From the NCBI GenBank assembly GCA_005503065.1, contig SCOE01000007.1:124001-188000 (forward strand): 64,000 bases of DNA, given 5' to 3'. Made by a program: the position numbers and the translations under genes. Shown here piece by piece: positions 55,069-64,000 of the stretch. The notes beneath the pieces were generated by a model. The model searched no databases, was not told where the DNA came from, and saw only the letters and a list, made by a program, of their open reading frames with translations. Origin of the DNA: Comamonadaceae bacterium ALPHA2B (GTDB lineage Bacteria; Pseudomonadota; Gammaproteobacteria; Burkholderiales; Burkholderiaceae_C). Every line of letters begins with the position of its first letter. Within the stretch, counting starts at the first letter, position 1.

Positions 55069-56367
55069 TCAGTACCCCAGCCTGGCCGGCAGCCACAGCG
55101 CCAGTTGCGGCCAGACGATCACGGCGACCATCACCAGGAACATGGCGAACAGCATCCAGCCGACCCAGCGCACGGTCTCTTCCATGCGCACGTTGGCGAT
55201 GCGGCACGACACCATGAGGTTGACGGCCAGCGGCGGCGTGAACTGGCCCAGCGCCACCTTGAGCGTGAGGATCACGCCGAACCACACCGGGTCCCACTTG
55301 TAGTGCTGCACGATGGGCCACAGCAAGGGCACGAAGATCAGGAAGATCGACACGCCGTCGAGGAACATGCCCACGGTGATGAGCAGCACGATCAGCAGCG
55401 CCAGCACGCCGTATTCGCCCAGGCCCGAATTCACGATGGCCTTGGCCACCGGGTCGATCACGCCCAGTGTCGAGAGCGAGTAGGCAAAGATGCCCGCCAG
55501 CGACACCACCAGCAGGATCACCGCCGACAGTTCGCCCGACTCGCGCAGGATGACGAACAGGTCCTTCACCTTGATCGTGCGGTAGACCACCATGCCCACG
55601 AAGAGGCCGTAGAACACCGCCACCACCGCGGCCTCGGTGGGCGTGAACCAGCCGGCGCGCATGCCGCCGAGGATCAGCACCGGCGCCGCCAGGCCCCAGG
55701 TGGCTTCGCGAAAGCTCTTCCAGAAGGCGGGCCGCGGCAGCGTGGCCTCGAGCGCGCCCATCCTGTGCGAGCGCGCCATCCACACTGCCGGAATGATCAG
55801 CGCCAGTCCGGCCAGGATGCCCGGCACCATGCCGGCCGCAAAGAGCGCCGGCACCGAGGCACCCGGCACCAGCACCGAGTACACGATGAAGGCGACCGAA
55901 GGCGGAATGAGGATGTCGGTGGCCGCCGCCGCGCCCACCACGCTGGCCGAGTACGCGGCCGGGTAGCCGGCGCGCGACATGGCCGCGATCATCACCGCGC
56001 CCACCGCGGCGGCATTGGCCGGACCCGAGCCCGAGATGCCGCCGAGGAACATCGCCACCACGATCGCCACCAGCGGCAGCATGCCGGGGCCGCGGCCGAC
56101 GATGGAGATGGCGAAGTTCACCAGCCGCAGCGCCACGCCCGAGCGGTCGAAGATCGAGCCCACCAGCACGAACATCGGGATCGCCAGCAGCGGGTACTTG
56201 CCCAATCCGGCGTAGAAGTTCTGCGGCACGGCCAGCAGGCCGAACCACTGCGCATCGCTGTTGGCCAGCGCGATGCAGGCGGCGCCCGCCAGGCCCAGCG
56301 CGGCGCCGATCGGCACGCCGATCAGCATCATCGCCACGAAGGCGACGAACAGCAGCGTGGCGATCAT
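55069..56367 (-). CDS. dctM: TRAP transporter large membrane subunit (second system)
   Basis: 432-residue DctM-type subunit, mostly hydrophobic helices. Characteristic stretches are 'LAIPMFVLVGSIFDRSGVA', 'GGISGSGPANAAAVG', 'ILIPPSVAFIVYSV' and 'GWFTPTEAAVVAVF'. I place the start at the ATG at 56367, which overlaps the dctQ stop (ATGA). Much longer in-frame readings run through the M20 hydrolase and are not real. Works with the DctQ and DctP proteins on either side. Confidence 0.93.
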   Translation of the reverse strand: MIATLLFVAFVAMMLIGVPIGAALGLAGAACIALANSDAQWFGLLAVPQNFYAGLGKYPLLAIPMFVLVGSIFDRSGVALRLVNFAISIVGRGPGMLPLVAIVVAMFLGGISGSGPANAAAVGAVMIAAMSRAGYPAAYSASVVGAAAATDILIPPSVAFIVYSVLVPGASVPALFAAGMVPGILAGLALIIPAVWMARSHRMGALEATLPRPAFWKSFREATWGLAAPVLILGGMRAGWFTPTEAAVVAVFYGLFVGMVVYRTIKVKDLFVILRESGELSAVILLVVSLAGIFAYSLSTLGVIDPVAKAIVNSGLGEYGVLALLIVLLITVGMFLDGVSIFLIFVPLLWPIVQHYKWDPVWFGVILTLKVALGQFTPPLAVNLMVSCRIANVRMEETVRWVGWMLFAMFLVMVAVIVWPQLALWLPARLGY

Positions 56368-56921
56368 GCGGACTCCTCGTCCGCCGCCTTGCGCCCGCGC
56401 CGGATGAAGAGCCCCACCGCCCGCAGTCCGATCGCCGTCGACACGATCGGCAGCCAGATCGAGTACCACCACTGCGGCACGCCGATGCCGGGCGAGGTCT
56501 CCTCGAAGCGGTAGTCGTCCCACACCACGCGGATGCTCAGGCCCGCGATGAGGAAGAAGAGGATGGCCACCATCGCCGCGCCGAACTGCGCCAGGCGCCG
56601 GCGCCGCGCCATCGAGCCGGCTTCGGAGAAGTACTCGATGCGGATGTTGCGGTCGCGTGCAACGGCCGCGGAGCCCGCGACCATGGCCAGCAGGATCATG
56701 AGGAAGACCGAGAACTCCTCCGTCCACGCGAAGGACGAGTCGGTGAAGTAGCGCACCAGCACGTTGGCGAAGGTGATGCAGGCCAGCAGGGCCATGATGA
56801 CCACCGTGGCCCAGTCCTCGATCGCCAGCGGTACCTTCGCGGGCTCGTCGGCGGCGTCGATGTCGGGGGGCAGGGGGCTGGCGGCGTCCAGTTGTGCGCC
56901 GGGCTCGGGGGTGGAGGACAT
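56364..56921 (-). CDS. dctQ: TRAP transporter small membrane subunit (second system)
   Basis: 185 residues. An unusually long acidic, proline-rich N-terminal tail (~30 residues) precedes the four hydrophobic helices with 'FANVLVRYFTDSSFAWTEEF', the region diagnostic of DctQ. ATG 56921 is used; a TTG at 56942 is in frame but unlikely. Its stop overlaps the dctM start. First gene of the leftward TRAP operon and divergent from the M20 hydrolase, so a shared regulatory region lies at 56922-57081, where I see no clear operator. Confidence 0.9.
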   Translation of the reverse strand: MSSTPEPGAQLDAASPLPPDIDAADEPAKVPLAIEDWATVVIMALLACITFANVLVRYFTDSSFAWTEEFSVFLMILLAMVAGSAAVARDRNIRIEYFSEAGSMARRRRLAQFGAAMVAILFFLIAGLSIRVVWDDYRFEETSPGIGVPQWWYSIWLPIVSTAIGLRAVGLFIRRGRKAADEESA

Positions 56922-57081
56922 GGGAGGCGAGGGCGGCAGCAAGCAGGTTCAGCCACCCGGTGGGGAAAATCGACGCGCGATCGTAAGGGCGCGCGCCCCT
57001 GCATCGCATGGGGGCTTTCCTTAGCCGGTGCGCCTGCGCGACAGCCTCGGTCCGCGGCATGCTTCCTGCTGAACCGACTGC

Positions 57082-58365
57082 ATGGACCTCACTTCCGCTT
57101 CTTCCTCGGCCGCCGAGACTGCGGCCCTCGCGATCGACCGCGACCGCCTCTGGGATTCGCTCATGGCACTGGCCCGCATCGGCGCGACCGACAAGGGCGG
57201 CGTGTGCCGCCTCGCGCTCACCGACCTGGACCGGCAGGGGCGCGAGCTCTTCGTCCGATGGGCCGAGGCTGCCGGCTGCACGGTGCGCGTCGATGCCGTC
57301 GGTAACCTCTTCGCGCGCCGCCCCGGCACCGACCCGTCGCGGCCTGCCGTGGCCACAGGCAGCCACATCGACACGCAGCCCACGGGCGGCAAGTTCGACG
57401 GCAATTACGGCGTGCTCGCCGGCCTGGAGGTGCTGCGCACGCTCAACGACGCCGGCGTGCGCACCGTGGCGCCGCTGGAGGTCTGCGTCTGGACCAACGA
57501 GGAAGGCTCGCGCTTCGTGCCCGTGATGATGGGTTCGGGCGTCTATGCCAGCGCCTTCCCGCTCGCGCATGCGCTCGACGCACGGGATCGCGACGGCGTG
57601 AGCGTGGCCGAGGCGCTGCGCGCGATCGGCTTCGAAGGCAGCGCGCCAGCGTCCGTTGCAAGCGGTGCGCCGCGCATGGCGGCCTACTTCGAGGCCCACA
57701 TCGAGCAGGGCCCGGTGCTGGAAGACGCCGACGTCCCGATCGGCGTCGTCACCGGTGCGCTCGGCCAGCGCTGGTACGACGTGGTCGTCACCGGCCAGGA
57801 GGCGCATGCCGGCCCGACGCCGATGCGCCTGCGCCGCGACGCGCTGCAGGGGGCCACCGGCCTCATGCAGCTCGTGCGCGAGGTCGCGATGGACGAACAG
57901 CCCGACGGCCGCGGCACCGTGGGCTACGTGCAGGTCCATCCCAATTCGCGCAACGTCATCCCCGGCCGCGTGCTGTTCACGGTCGACTTCCGCCATGCCG
58001 ACGACGCCGGCCTGGCCCGCATGGACGCCCGCCTGCGCCGGGCCTGTGATGCGTTGGCGGCCGAGAGCGGCCTGGGCGTCGAGGTCCGGGAGACGGTCTA
58101 CTTCCCGCCGGCCCCCTTCGCCGAGCCGCTGGTGCGTGCCGTGCGCGAGGGCGCACAGCGCCTCGGCCTGCCGCACCTGGACATCGTGAGCGGCGCCGGG
58201 CATGACGCGGTGTATGTCGCGCGCACGGCGCCAACGGCGATGATCTTCGTGCCCTGCAAGGACGGCATCTCGCACAACGAGATCGAGGACGCGCGGCCCG
58301 AACACCTGGCCGCCGGCTGCAACGTGCTGCTGCACGCGATGCTCGACCAGGCGGGCGTGGCGTGA
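57082..58365 (+). CDS. M20-family amidohydrolase (N-carbamoyl-amino acid / allantoate hydrolase type)
   Basis: 427 residues of the di-metal AmaB/HydC group. Metal ligands lie in 'ATGSHIDTQPTGGKFDG' (H95, D106; D97 nearby), at the glutamate pair E140/E141 ('TNEEGSRF'), in 'AHIEQGPVLE' and in the C-terminal 'CKDGISHNEIE'. The lid domain has 'GQEAHAGPTPM'. It cleaves ureido or carbamoyl groups from amino-acid-like substrates in the cytoplasm. Divergent from a TRAP operon and close to an amidase and a peptide transporter, so a nitrogen-compound salvage role is likely. Confidence 0.9.
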   Translation: MDLTSASSSAAETAALAIDRDRLWDSLMALARIGATDKGGVCRLALTDLDRQGRELFVRWAEAAGCTVRVDAVGNLFARRPGTDPSRPAVATGSHIDTQPTGGKFDGNYGVLAGLEVLRTLNDAGVRTVAPLEVCVWTNEEGSRFVPVMMGSGVYASAFPLAHALDARDRDGVSVAEALRAIGFEGSAPASVASGAPRMAAYFEAHIEQGPVLEDADVPIGVVTGALGQRWYDVVVTGQEAHAGPTPMRLRRDALQGATGLMQLVREVAMDEQPDGRGTVGYVQVHPNSRNVIPGRVLFTVDFRHADDAGLARMDARLRRACDALAAESGLGVEVRETVYFPPAPFAEPLVRAVREGAQRLGLPHLDIVSGAGHDAVYVARTAPTAMIFVPCKDGISHNEIEDARPEHLAAGCNVLLHAMLDQAGVA

Positions 58366-58459
58366 ACCTGTGCGTCGTGCGGCCGGTTCCGCTGCAGGCC
58401 CTCGCGCCCTGACCCACGGCGTTGCCGCCCGACGCAGGGCGCGCTAAGGTGCGCTGCCC

Positions 58460-58921
58460 ATGACCCGCATCGGCCTCATCTCCGACACCCACAACCTGCT
58501 GCGTTCCGAAGCGGCGGCGTGGCTGGAGGGCTGTGCGCACATCCTGCACGCCGGCGACATCTGCCGCCCCGAGGTGCTGGAGGAACTGGGCCGCATCGCT
58601 CCCGTGAGCGCCGTGCGCGGCAACAACGACCAGGGCGCCTGGGCCCAGGGCCTGCCCGTGCAGTGCACGGTCGACCTGGCGGGCGTGCGCGTCCACCTGC
58701 TGCACGACTTGGCGGAACTCGCGATCGACACTGCGCGTGAAGGGGTCCGGGTCGTGCTCTCGGGCCACTCGCACCGGCCGCTGGTGCAAGAGCGCAACGG
58801 CGTGCTCTTCGTCAACCCGGGCAGCGCCGGGCCCCGACGCTTCACGCTGCCGATCTCGCTGGGCGAGCTGTGGATCGAGGACAGGCAGGTGCGCGCCGGG
58901 CTGTACACGCTGTCGGTTTGA
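58460..58921 (+). CDS. YfcE/MJ0936-type metallophosphoesterase
   Basis: 153 residues, the minimal calcineurin-like fold. All metal motifs are visible in order: 'GLISDTHNLL' (D-x-H), 'LHAGDICRP' (GD), 'VRGNND' (GN-N/D), 'SGHSHRP' (GH-x-H) and the closing 'FVNPGSAG'. Members hydrolyse phosphodiesters in vitro; the natural substrate is generally unknown. No signal peptide. It lies 94 bases after the M20 gene on the same strand; its ATG has no strong ribosome binding site. Confidence 0.92.
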   Translation: MTRIGLISDTHNLLRSEAAAWLEGCAHILHAGDICRPEVLEELGRIAPVSAVRGNNDQGAWAQGLPVQCTVDLAGVRVHLLHDLAELAIDTAREGVRVVLSGHSHRPLVQERNGVLFVNPGSAGPRRFTLPISLGELWIEDRQVRAGLYTLSV

Positions 58922-58946
58922 TGGGCCGTCGTCGGGGCAGCTCGAA

Positions 58947-59010
58947 TGCTATCGAATTCATAGCTGCCGGCGCCCGTGCCACGGGCGCTGGAGGCCGATT
59001 TGGCCTGAAT
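58947..59010 (+). repeat. Dispersed 'tgctatc...catagctgc' repeat, intergenic copy
   Basis: tgctatcgaattcatagctg, ccggcgcccgtgcc, then acgggcgctggaggccgatt and tggcctgaat. The gcgcccgt...acgggcgc arms form a clear hairpin. Follows the metallophosphoesterase stop. Confidence 0.78.
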
Positions 59011-59039
59011 CTGTCTTTGCCTCAGACAACAACCATGAA

Positions 59040-59099
59040 CCGTTCGCGTTGAGCTTGTCGAAACGTCGCACAAGGCTTCGACAAGCTCAGCCCGAACGG
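59040..59099. repeat. Inverted-repeat element 'ccgttcg...cgaacgg', copy 2
   Basis: ccgttcgcgttgagcttgtc(gaa) pairs with (ttc)gacaagctcagcccgaacgg, arms of 23 bases. Same family as 32794-32867. With the preceding repeat it accounts for most of the 238-base gap 58922-59159 before the amidase stop. Confidence 0.8.
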
Positions 59100-59159
59100 T
59101 CGGGGAGAGGTCTGAGACAGGTCCATGGTGAGGCCATCTGGCTTGAAAATTCGGCCTGA

Positions 59160-60344
59160 TCAGGCGGCGTCCGCGATGCGGGCCGCCAAGGCAATGAGCG
59201 AGCGGTCCGTGCCCGCCGGACCCAGCAGCGAGAGCCCCAGCGGCGCGCCCCCGCGTGTGGCCAGGGGCATCGACAGCTGCGGAAAGCCGCTGAGCCCGGC
59301 CAGGCACAGCAGGCGGATCGCGCGGTTGCGGTAGTCCTCCAGCTCCGGTTCGGATTCGCTGCGCAGCGGTGCGATGTCGGGCATGGTCGGCATGACGAGC
59401 ACGCCGTCGGCGCCCAGCATGGCGCCCAGGTGGTCGCGGAAGCGGGCACGGAAGGCGCGACCGGCCGCCACCTGGACGTCCGTCACCTCGCGCGACCAGG
59501 CGAAGCGCTCGGCCACGCCCGGCCCCAGCGGCGGCGCGAAGCGCTCGATCAGCGGGCCGTCGGTCAACCAGGCCTCGCGCGCCTGCACGTGGCGGAAGTG
59601 CCAGTACATGGCCTCGAAGGACTCCAGGGCCACCGTCACCGGGGCCGCCGCGCCCAGTGCGGCCTCGGTGCGGGCCAGCGCCGGCTGCAGCGCCTCGGCC
59701 GCGGCCGGCTCCGCCAGCGCCCACAGGTCCTCCGGCCGCAGCAGCCGAACAGCGGCCGGCAGCGGCGCCGCGTCGGGGGCGAGCAGCACGTCGGCCACCT
59801 GCGTGAAGGTGAGCAGGTCGCGCGCGAACCAGCCGCAGGTGTCCAGGCTCGGCGACAGGTCCAGCGCGCCCTGCAGGCTCACGCGGCCGTGCGTGGGGCG
59901 CAGGCCGTAGAGGCCGCAGTGGTTGGCCGGTGCGCGCACCGAGCCGCCCGTGTCGGTCCCGAGCGCGAAGTCGCACAGGCCCGAGGACACGGCGGAGGCC
60001 GAGCCCGAGGACGAGCCGCCCGTGATGCGCGCCGGCGCCGCCCCGTTGATCGGCGCGCCGAAGTGCGCGTTGTTGCCGTTCATCGAGAAGGCCAGCTCGT
60101 CGGTGACGGTCTTGCCGGCCAGGCGCGCACCGGCGTCCAGCAGGCGCTGCACGGTGGGCGCCGTGCGCGTCTTGATGCCCGACATGGCGAGCACGAAGGG
60201 GCTGCCGCCGCCCGTGGGGTAGCCGGCGATGTCGAAGAGGTCCTTGACGCCGAAGCTCAGGCCGGCGAGCGGGCCGGTCGGTGCGTGTGGCACCTCGGCA
60301 TCGGGGTAGGGGACGAAGGCGTGGGCGGGGTCGTGCAGGGGCAT
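59160..60344 (-). CDS. Amidase (amidase-signature family, short form)
   Basis: 394 residues. The triad is K34 ('FGVKDLFDIAG'), S111 in 'TGGSSSGSA' and nucleophile S135 in 'GTDTGGSVRAP', here with the canonical D-T-GGS motif. It is shorter than the ~460-500 of many relatives because of a reduced C-terminal region. Cytoplasmic, no signal peptide. Read leftward, 18 bases after the DppD-type gene, so it is probably the last gene of the peptide-transport operon and may hydrolyse an imported amide. Confidence 0.9.
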   Translation of the reverse strand: MPLHDPAHAFVPYPDAEVPHAPTGPLAGLSFGVKDLFDIAGYPTGGGSPFVLAMSGIKTRTAPTVQRLLDAGARLAGKTVTDELAFSMNGNNAHFGAPINGAAPARITGGSSSGSASAVSSGLCDFALGTDTGGSVRAPANHCGLYGLRPTHGRVSLQGALDLSPSLDTCGWFARDLLTFTQVADVLLAPDAAPLPAAVRLLRPEDLWALAEPAAAEALQPALARTEAALGAAAPVTVALESFEAMYWHFRHVQAREAWLTDGPLIERFAPPLGPGVAERFAWSREVTDVQVAAGRAFRARFRDHLGAMLGADGVLVMPTMPDIAPLRSESEPELEDYRNRAIRLLCLAGLSGFPQLSMPLATRGGAPLGLSLLGPAGTDRSLIALAARIADAA

Positions 60345-60362
60345 GCTAGAGAGGCCGGGCGG

Positions 60363-61394
60363 TCAGGCCGCGAGCGGCGCCAGCGCGGCCGTCTCGTCGG
60401 TGCGCAGGCAGCGCGCCCGGTGGCCCGGCGTGAATTCGACCACCGGTGGCTGGGCCGCGCGGCAGGCGTCGGTCGCCAGCGCGCAGCGCGCCGCGAAGGC
60501 GCACCCTGGCGGCAGCGCCGACAGGTCGGGCGGGGCGCCGGCGATGGTGTCCAGCCGCGCGCCCCTGGCCATGGCGCCGTGGGCGCGGCTCCTGAGCAAC
60601 GCGATGGTGTAGGGGTGGCGCGGCGCGCGGATCAGCTCCCGGGCCGTGCCCTCCTCGACGATGCGGCCCGCGTACATCACGGCGATGCGGTCCGCCACCT
60701 CGACGGCGGCGCCGATGTCGTGCGTCACGAAGATCACCGACAGGCCGAGGTCGCGCTGCAGTTCGCGCAGCAGCAGCAGGATCTGGATCTGCACCGTCGC
60801 ATCGAGCGCCGTGGTGGGCTCGTCGGCCAGCAGCAGCTGCGGGTTGCAGGCCAGCGCGAGCGCGATCATCGCGCGCTGGCGCATGCCGCCCGACATCTCG
60901 TGCGGATAGGCGGCCAGCCGGCGCTCGGGGCTGGGGATGCGCACGCGCTCGAACAGGGCCAGCGCCCGGCCCTGCGCCTCGGCCTTCGACACCGCCTCGT
61001 GGCGGCGGATCGATTCGACGATCTGCGCGCCGACGGGGTACACCGGGTCCAGCGCCAGCAGGGGCTCCTGGAAGATCATCGACGCGACCTTGCCGCGGAA
61101 GTCGGCCAGTGCGCGCGTGCCCATGGCCAGCACGTCGCGGCCGGCGACGCGCACCGTGCCGGCGATGCGCGTGTGCCGCTCGGGGTGCAGGCGCAGCAAG
61201 GTGCGCATGGTCACGCTCTTGCCCGAGCCGGATTCGCCGATGAGCGCGACCACCTCGCCGCGCTGCACCTGCAGGCTCACGCCGCTGACGGCCTGCACGG
61301 GCCTGCGGCCGCCATGGAAGCTCACGCCCAGGTCCTGCAGCAGGACCATCGGTTCGGATGTCGCGGGAGTGGCGGATGTGACGGAGGATGTCAT
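60363..61394 (-). CDS. dppD: Dipeptide/oligopeptide ABC importer, ATP-binding subunit D
   Basis: 343 residues. Walker A GESGSGKS, signature MSGGMRQR, Walker [13 protein letters not shown], and the C-terminal oligopeptide extension with 'GCAFAARC' plus cysteine-bearing tail that in this family can bind an iron-sulphur cluster. It pairs with the F-type ATPase encoded just upstream to drive peptide (or nickel/opine/glutathione) import. 12 bases separate the two ATPase genes, both leftward. Confidence 0.92.
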   Translation of the reverse strand: MTSSVTSATPATSEPMVLLQDLGVSFHGGRRPVQAVSGVSLQVQRGEVVALIGESGSGKSVTMRTLLRLHPERHTRIAGTVRVAGRDVLAMGTRALADFRGKVASMIFQEPLLALDPVYPVGAQIVESIRRHEAVSKAEAQGRALALFERVRIPSPERRLAAYPHEMSGGMRQRAMIALALACNPQLLLADEPTTALDATVQIQILLLLRELQRDLGLSVIFVTHDIGAAVEVADRIAVMYAGRIVEEGTARELIRAPRHPYTIALLRSRAHGAMARGARLDTIAGAPPDLSALPPGCAFAARCALATDACRAAQPPVVEFTPGHRARCLRTDETAALAPLAA

Positions 61395-61406
61395 TGGCGG
61401 TCGGCC

Positions 61407-62444
61407 TCAGGCGGCGCGGGCCGGGGCGGCCACGGCGCGCGGGTGTCCGCTGGCGGGCTCGTGCATGAGGCAGCTCACCGCATGCAGCGCTGCCGCCGGC
61501 GACAGCGTGGGCGCGTGCCGGCTGCACACGGGGGCCGCCATCGGGCAGCGCGGATGGAAACGGCAGCCGGAGGGCGGGTCGATGGGGTTGGGCGGGTCGC
61601 CGGCCAGCGGCGCCTCCTGGGTGCGGTGGTCCGGGTCCATCGACGGCATCGAGGACAGCAGGGCCTGCGTGTAGGGGTGTGCCGGCGCGTCGTAGAGCGA
61701 CTCGGCCGGGCCGATCTCCGCCACCTGGCCCAGGTACATCACCATCACGCGGTCGCTGATGTAGCGCACCACGTGCAGGTCGTGGCTGATGAAGACATAG
61801 GTCAGGCCGAACTCGGCCTTCAGGTCCAGCAGCAGGTTGATGACCTGCGCCTCGACCGACTTGTCGAGCGCGGACACCGCCTCGTCGAGGATCACCATGC
61901 GCGGCTGCAGCGCGAGGGCGCGTGCGATGTTGACGCGCTGGCGCTGCCCGCCCGACAGCTCGTGCGGGTAGCGCTCGGCGAAGCGCGCCGGTTCCAGGCC
62001 CACGCGGCCCAGCAGGTCGCGCGCACGCGCCACGGCCTCCCGGCGGCCCACGCCGTGCACCTGCGGGCCGAACGCGATCGAATCCTCGATGGTCAGGCGC
62101 GGGTTGAGCGAGGCGTAGCTGTCCTGGAACACCATCTGCACCTGGCGCCGGAATTCCTTGAGCGGCAGGTCGCGCGTGCCCACGGCACGGCCGTCGAAGA
62201 CCACTTCGCCGCCCGTGGGATCGATGAGGTGCATGAGCAGGCGCGCGGTGGTCGACTTGCCGCAGCCCGACTCGCCCACCACGCCCAGCGTCTCGCCCTT
62301 GAGCACGTCGAAGTCGACCCCGTCGACCGCGCGCACCACGCCGCCGCCCCGGCCCAGCGGGTCGCGCTTGAGCGGGAAGTGCTTCTGCAGTCCCCGAATC
62401 GTGAGCAAGGGTTGTGCGGGGCCGCCGACGTCGGGGTGGCTCAT
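61407..62444 (-). CDS. dppF: Dipeptide/oligopeptide ABC importer, ATP-binding subunit F
   Basis: 345 residues. Walker A GESGCGKS, signature LSGGQRQR, Walker [13 protein letters not shown] (DEA in place of the commoner DEP) and an oligopeptide-type C-terminus '[15 protein letters not shown]'. It partners DppD. Here the gene order read leftward is B, C, F, D, so F precedes D, the reverse of E. coli dppBCDF. The 63-base gap to the permease gene shows nothing notable. Confidence 0.92.
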   Translation of the reverse strand: MSHPDVGGPAQPLLTIRGLQKHFPLKRDPLGRGGGVVRAVDGVDFDVLKGETLGVVGESGCGKSTTARLLMHLIDPTGGEVVFDGRAVGTRDLPLKEFRRQVQMVFQDSYASLNPRLTIEDSIAFGPQVHGVGRREAVARARDLLGRVGLEPARFAERYPHELSGGQRQRVNIARALALQPRMVILDEAVSALDKSVEAQVINLLLDLKAEFGLTYVFISHDLHVVRYISDRVMVMYLGQVAEIGPAESLYDAPAHPYTQALLSSMPSMDPDHRTQEAPLAGDPPNPIDPPSGCRFHPRCPMAAPVCSRHAPTLSPAAALHAVSCLMHEPASGHPRAVAAPARAA

Positions 62445-62507
62445 TGGATAACCTGCGCACTGCGTGCTGCGGTATTCGCCTTGGGAGCGGCCCGGCGGCT
62501 CATGGCT

Positions 62508-63404
62508 TCATCCCTTGTTGTCCATCGCCGAACGCAGGCCGTCCGACAGCAGGTTGAAGGAGATGGAGGTGATGAAGATCATCAGGCCCGGCAGTGCCGC
62601 GACCACGGGCTGGGTGTAGATCGCGGTGCGCAGCGTGTTGAGCATCAGCCCCCATTCGGGCTCCGGCGGCTTCACGCCCAGGCCCAGGAAAGACAGGCCC
62701 GAGGCGAGGATCATCGACACCGCCACCAGGCTGGTCGCGTACACGAAGATCGGCCCCAGCACGTTGCCCAGCACGTGCACGCGCACGATGGTGAAGGCGC
62801 CCGCGCCGGAGGCGCGTGCCGCCTCCACGTAGTCGCGCCCGTGCACCTGGGTGGTCACGCTCTCGGCCACGCGCGCGATCTGCGGAATGAACACGATGGT
62901 CAGCGAGATCAGCGAATTGACGATGCCCGCGCCCAGCGTGCCCGACAGCGCGATCGCCAGCAGCACCGAGGGGAAGGCATAGAACACGTCGATGGTGCGC
63001 ATGATGGCCGTGTTGACCAGGCCGCCCGCGTAGCCCGCCACGATGCCGATGGCCGCGCCGATGGCGAAGGCGCACAGCACCGGCGTGATGCCCATGAAGA
63101 GCGACAGCCGCGTGCCGACGATGAGGCGCGAGAGCAGGTCGCGGCCCAGCTCGTCGCTGCCCAGCGGCAGGCCCGGGGTGCCGATCGGCTTGAGCCGCTT
63201 GAACATGGACGAGGCGTAGGGGTCGGCCGGCGCGATCCAGGGCCCGGCGATGGCCAGCACGATGAGCAGCAGCACGACCGCGGCCGCCGCCATGGCAACC
63301 GGGTCGCGGCGCAGGCGCAGGAGGACGGACGACCAGTAGCCGCGCGAGCGCTGCGCGGGCAGCGGCTGCACGTCGGGTACGGTGGGCGTGAGGAGGGCGG
63401 CCAT
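62508..63404 (-). CDS. dppC: Dipeptide/oligopeptide ABC importer, permease subunit C
   Basis: 298 residues with an N-terminal hydrophilic segment ('PAQRSRGYWSSVLLRLRRDP') before the first helix, the DppC/OppC hallmark, then 'GSDELGRDLLSRLIVGTRLSL' and the EAA loop 'GRDYVEAARASGAGAFTIVRVHVLGN' in segments. The start ATG at 63404 overlaps the dppB stop codon by one base. With DppB it forms the inner-membrane channel. Specific ligand cannot be inferred. Confidence 0.92.
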   Translation of the reverse strand: MAALLTPTVPDVQPLPAQRSRGYWSSVLLRLRRDPVAMAAAAVVLLLIVLAIAGPWIAPADPYASSMFKRLKPIGTPGLPLGSDELGRDLLSRLIVGTRLSLFMGITPVLCAFAIGAAIGIVAGYAGGLVNTAIMRTIDVFYAFPSVLLAIALSGTLGAGIVNSLISLTIVFIPQIARVAESVTTQVHGRDYVEAARASGAGAFTIVRVHVLGNVLGPIFVYATSLVAVSMILASGLSFLGLGVKPPEPEWGLMLNTLRTAIYTQPVVAALPGLMIFITSISFNLLSDGLRSAMDNKG

Positions 63405-64000
63405 CAGCTTCTCGCGATGCGCGGATCGAGCAGCGTCTGCAGCACGTCCACCAGCAGGTTGAGCAGCACGAAGAACAGCGCCAGCACGAGGATCGTGCCC
63501 TGCAGCAGCGGCAGGTCGCGCTGGAAGATGGCGGCGTTGAGCAGGAAGCCGGTGCCGGGCCAGGAGAACACCGTCTCGATGAGGATGGAACCGCCCAGCA
63601 GGTAGCCCAGCTGCAGGCCCATCACCGCCAGCGCGGTCGGGGCCGCGTTCTTCACGACGTGGCGGAACACGCCCAGGTGCGTCAGCCCCTTGGCCCGCAG
63701 GCCGATGATGAATTCCTGGTCCAGCAGTTCGGCCACCAGCGCCCGCACCGTGCGCGCGATGATGCCCATGGGAATGACCGACATGGCGAGGGCCGGCAGG
63801 AGCATGAACTGCAGGTGCTCCCAGTCCCAGGCCCACTGGCCCGAGCCGCCGGGGCCGGCACCCGTGGCGGGCAGCCACATGAGCTGCGACGAGAAGACGA
63901 TCACCAGCACCATGCCCAGCCAATAGTGCGGCACGCTCACGCCCAGCACCGAGAGCATGGAGGCGAGACGGTCCGGCCAGGAGTTGCGGAAGTAGCCGGC
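63404..64000 (-). CDS. dppB: Dipeptide/oligopeptide ABC importer, permease subunit B, cut by the window edge
   Basis: The last 199 residues are visible; the frame is open to base 64000 and the start lies beyond. It contains 'SVPHYWLGMVLVIVFS', 'MLLPALAMSVIPMGIIARTVRA', the EAA loop region 'AKGLTHLGVFRHVVKNA' and 'ETVFSWPGTGFLLNAA', all standard for DppB/OppB. Its stop overlaps the dppC start. A periplasmic binding protein gene would be expected further right, outside the window. Confidence 0.9.
   Translation of the reverse strand, partial: AGYFRNSWPDRLASMLSVLGVSVPHYWLGMVLVIVFSSQLMWLPATGAGPGGSGQWAWDWEHLQFMLLPALAMSVIPMGIIARTVRALVAELLDQEFIIGLRAKGLTHLGVFRHVVKNAAPTALAVMGLQLGYLLGGSILIETVFSWPGTGFLLNAAIFQRDLPLLQGTILVLALFFVLLNLLVDVLQTLLDPRIARS

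Noticed and set aside
55069-58335. Very long form of the second dctM (1088 codons)
   Set aside because: Only the last 432 codons are TRAP sequence; the rest runs antisense through the M20 hydrolase and through dctQ out of frame.
59430-63605. A 1391-codon open frame on the plus strand
   Set aside because: Antisense to the amidase and dpp genes; composition (Arg, His, Ala) and lack of any family sequence mark it as a shadow.

Overview
The window is GC-rich, densely packed bacterial DNA that looks like a chromosome segment of a Comamonadaceae betaproteobacterium, most likely Variovorax or a close relative. That is an inference from four things: overall composition, argB beside slmA, the many TRAP and amino-acid transport and catabolic operons, and the short dispersed repeats typical of this family. 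No rRNA, tRNA, CRISPR array, transposase or phage gene was seen. Both ends cut through genes: a glycosyltransferase on the left and a DppB-type permease on the right.

Region 1 (1-16.7 kb) is a surface polysaccharide locus. It holds GDP-L-fucose synthase, a bifunctional ManC, a Wzm/Wzt ABC exporter, a WecA/MraY-like initiating transferase, GalE and seven glycosyltransferases (one partial). ManC and Fcl imply GDP-mannose and GDP-fucose donors; gmd and manB are not in view. argB and slmA follow.

Region 2 (17.5-27.8 kb) is a sugar-acid catabolic cluster. A GntR/FCD regulator heads a leftward run of dctP, dctQ, dctM, a GMC oxidoreductase, a UxaA/GarD-family dehydratase and an Ldh2-family dehydrogenase. 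A BDH2-like SDR and an FAH-family hydrolase diverge to the right. Together they fit a non-phosphorylative route (dehydrate, oxidise C4, cleave the 2,4-diketo acid). The substrate is unknown, with L-fuconate or a pentonate as candidates.

Region 3 (27.9-41 kb) starts with a LysR/SDR pair. A TetR regulator then precedes a beta-oxidation run: acyl-CoA dehydrogenase, a small DUF2147 protein, a FadN-like fused 3-hydroxyacyl-CoA dehydrogenase/enoyl-CoA hydratase, thiolase, alpha/beta hydrolase, TesB-like thioesterase, an atypical SDR, a GST-kappa-like isomerase and a crotonase. A YciA thioesterase lies on the other strand.

Region 4 (41-53.8 kb) has an Atm1-type ABC exporter, a hydroxyacid dehydrogenase with an M81 (MlrC) protein, an amidase with a divergent LysR, aspartase next to a complete Glt-type glutamate/aspartate ABC importer, and an HdeA-like periplasmic protein.

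Region 5 (53.8-64 kb) has a second TRAP transporter, a divergent M20 amidohydrolase, a small phosphoesterase, a second amidase and a dipeptide/oligopeptide ABC transporter (F, D, C and partial B).

The most unusual signal is how the dispersed repeats relate to genes. One copy encodes most of a TRAP binding-protein signal peptide, two different repeats lie in frame inside the Ldh2 gene, and one supplies the ribosome binding site of the hydroxyacid dehydrogenase.
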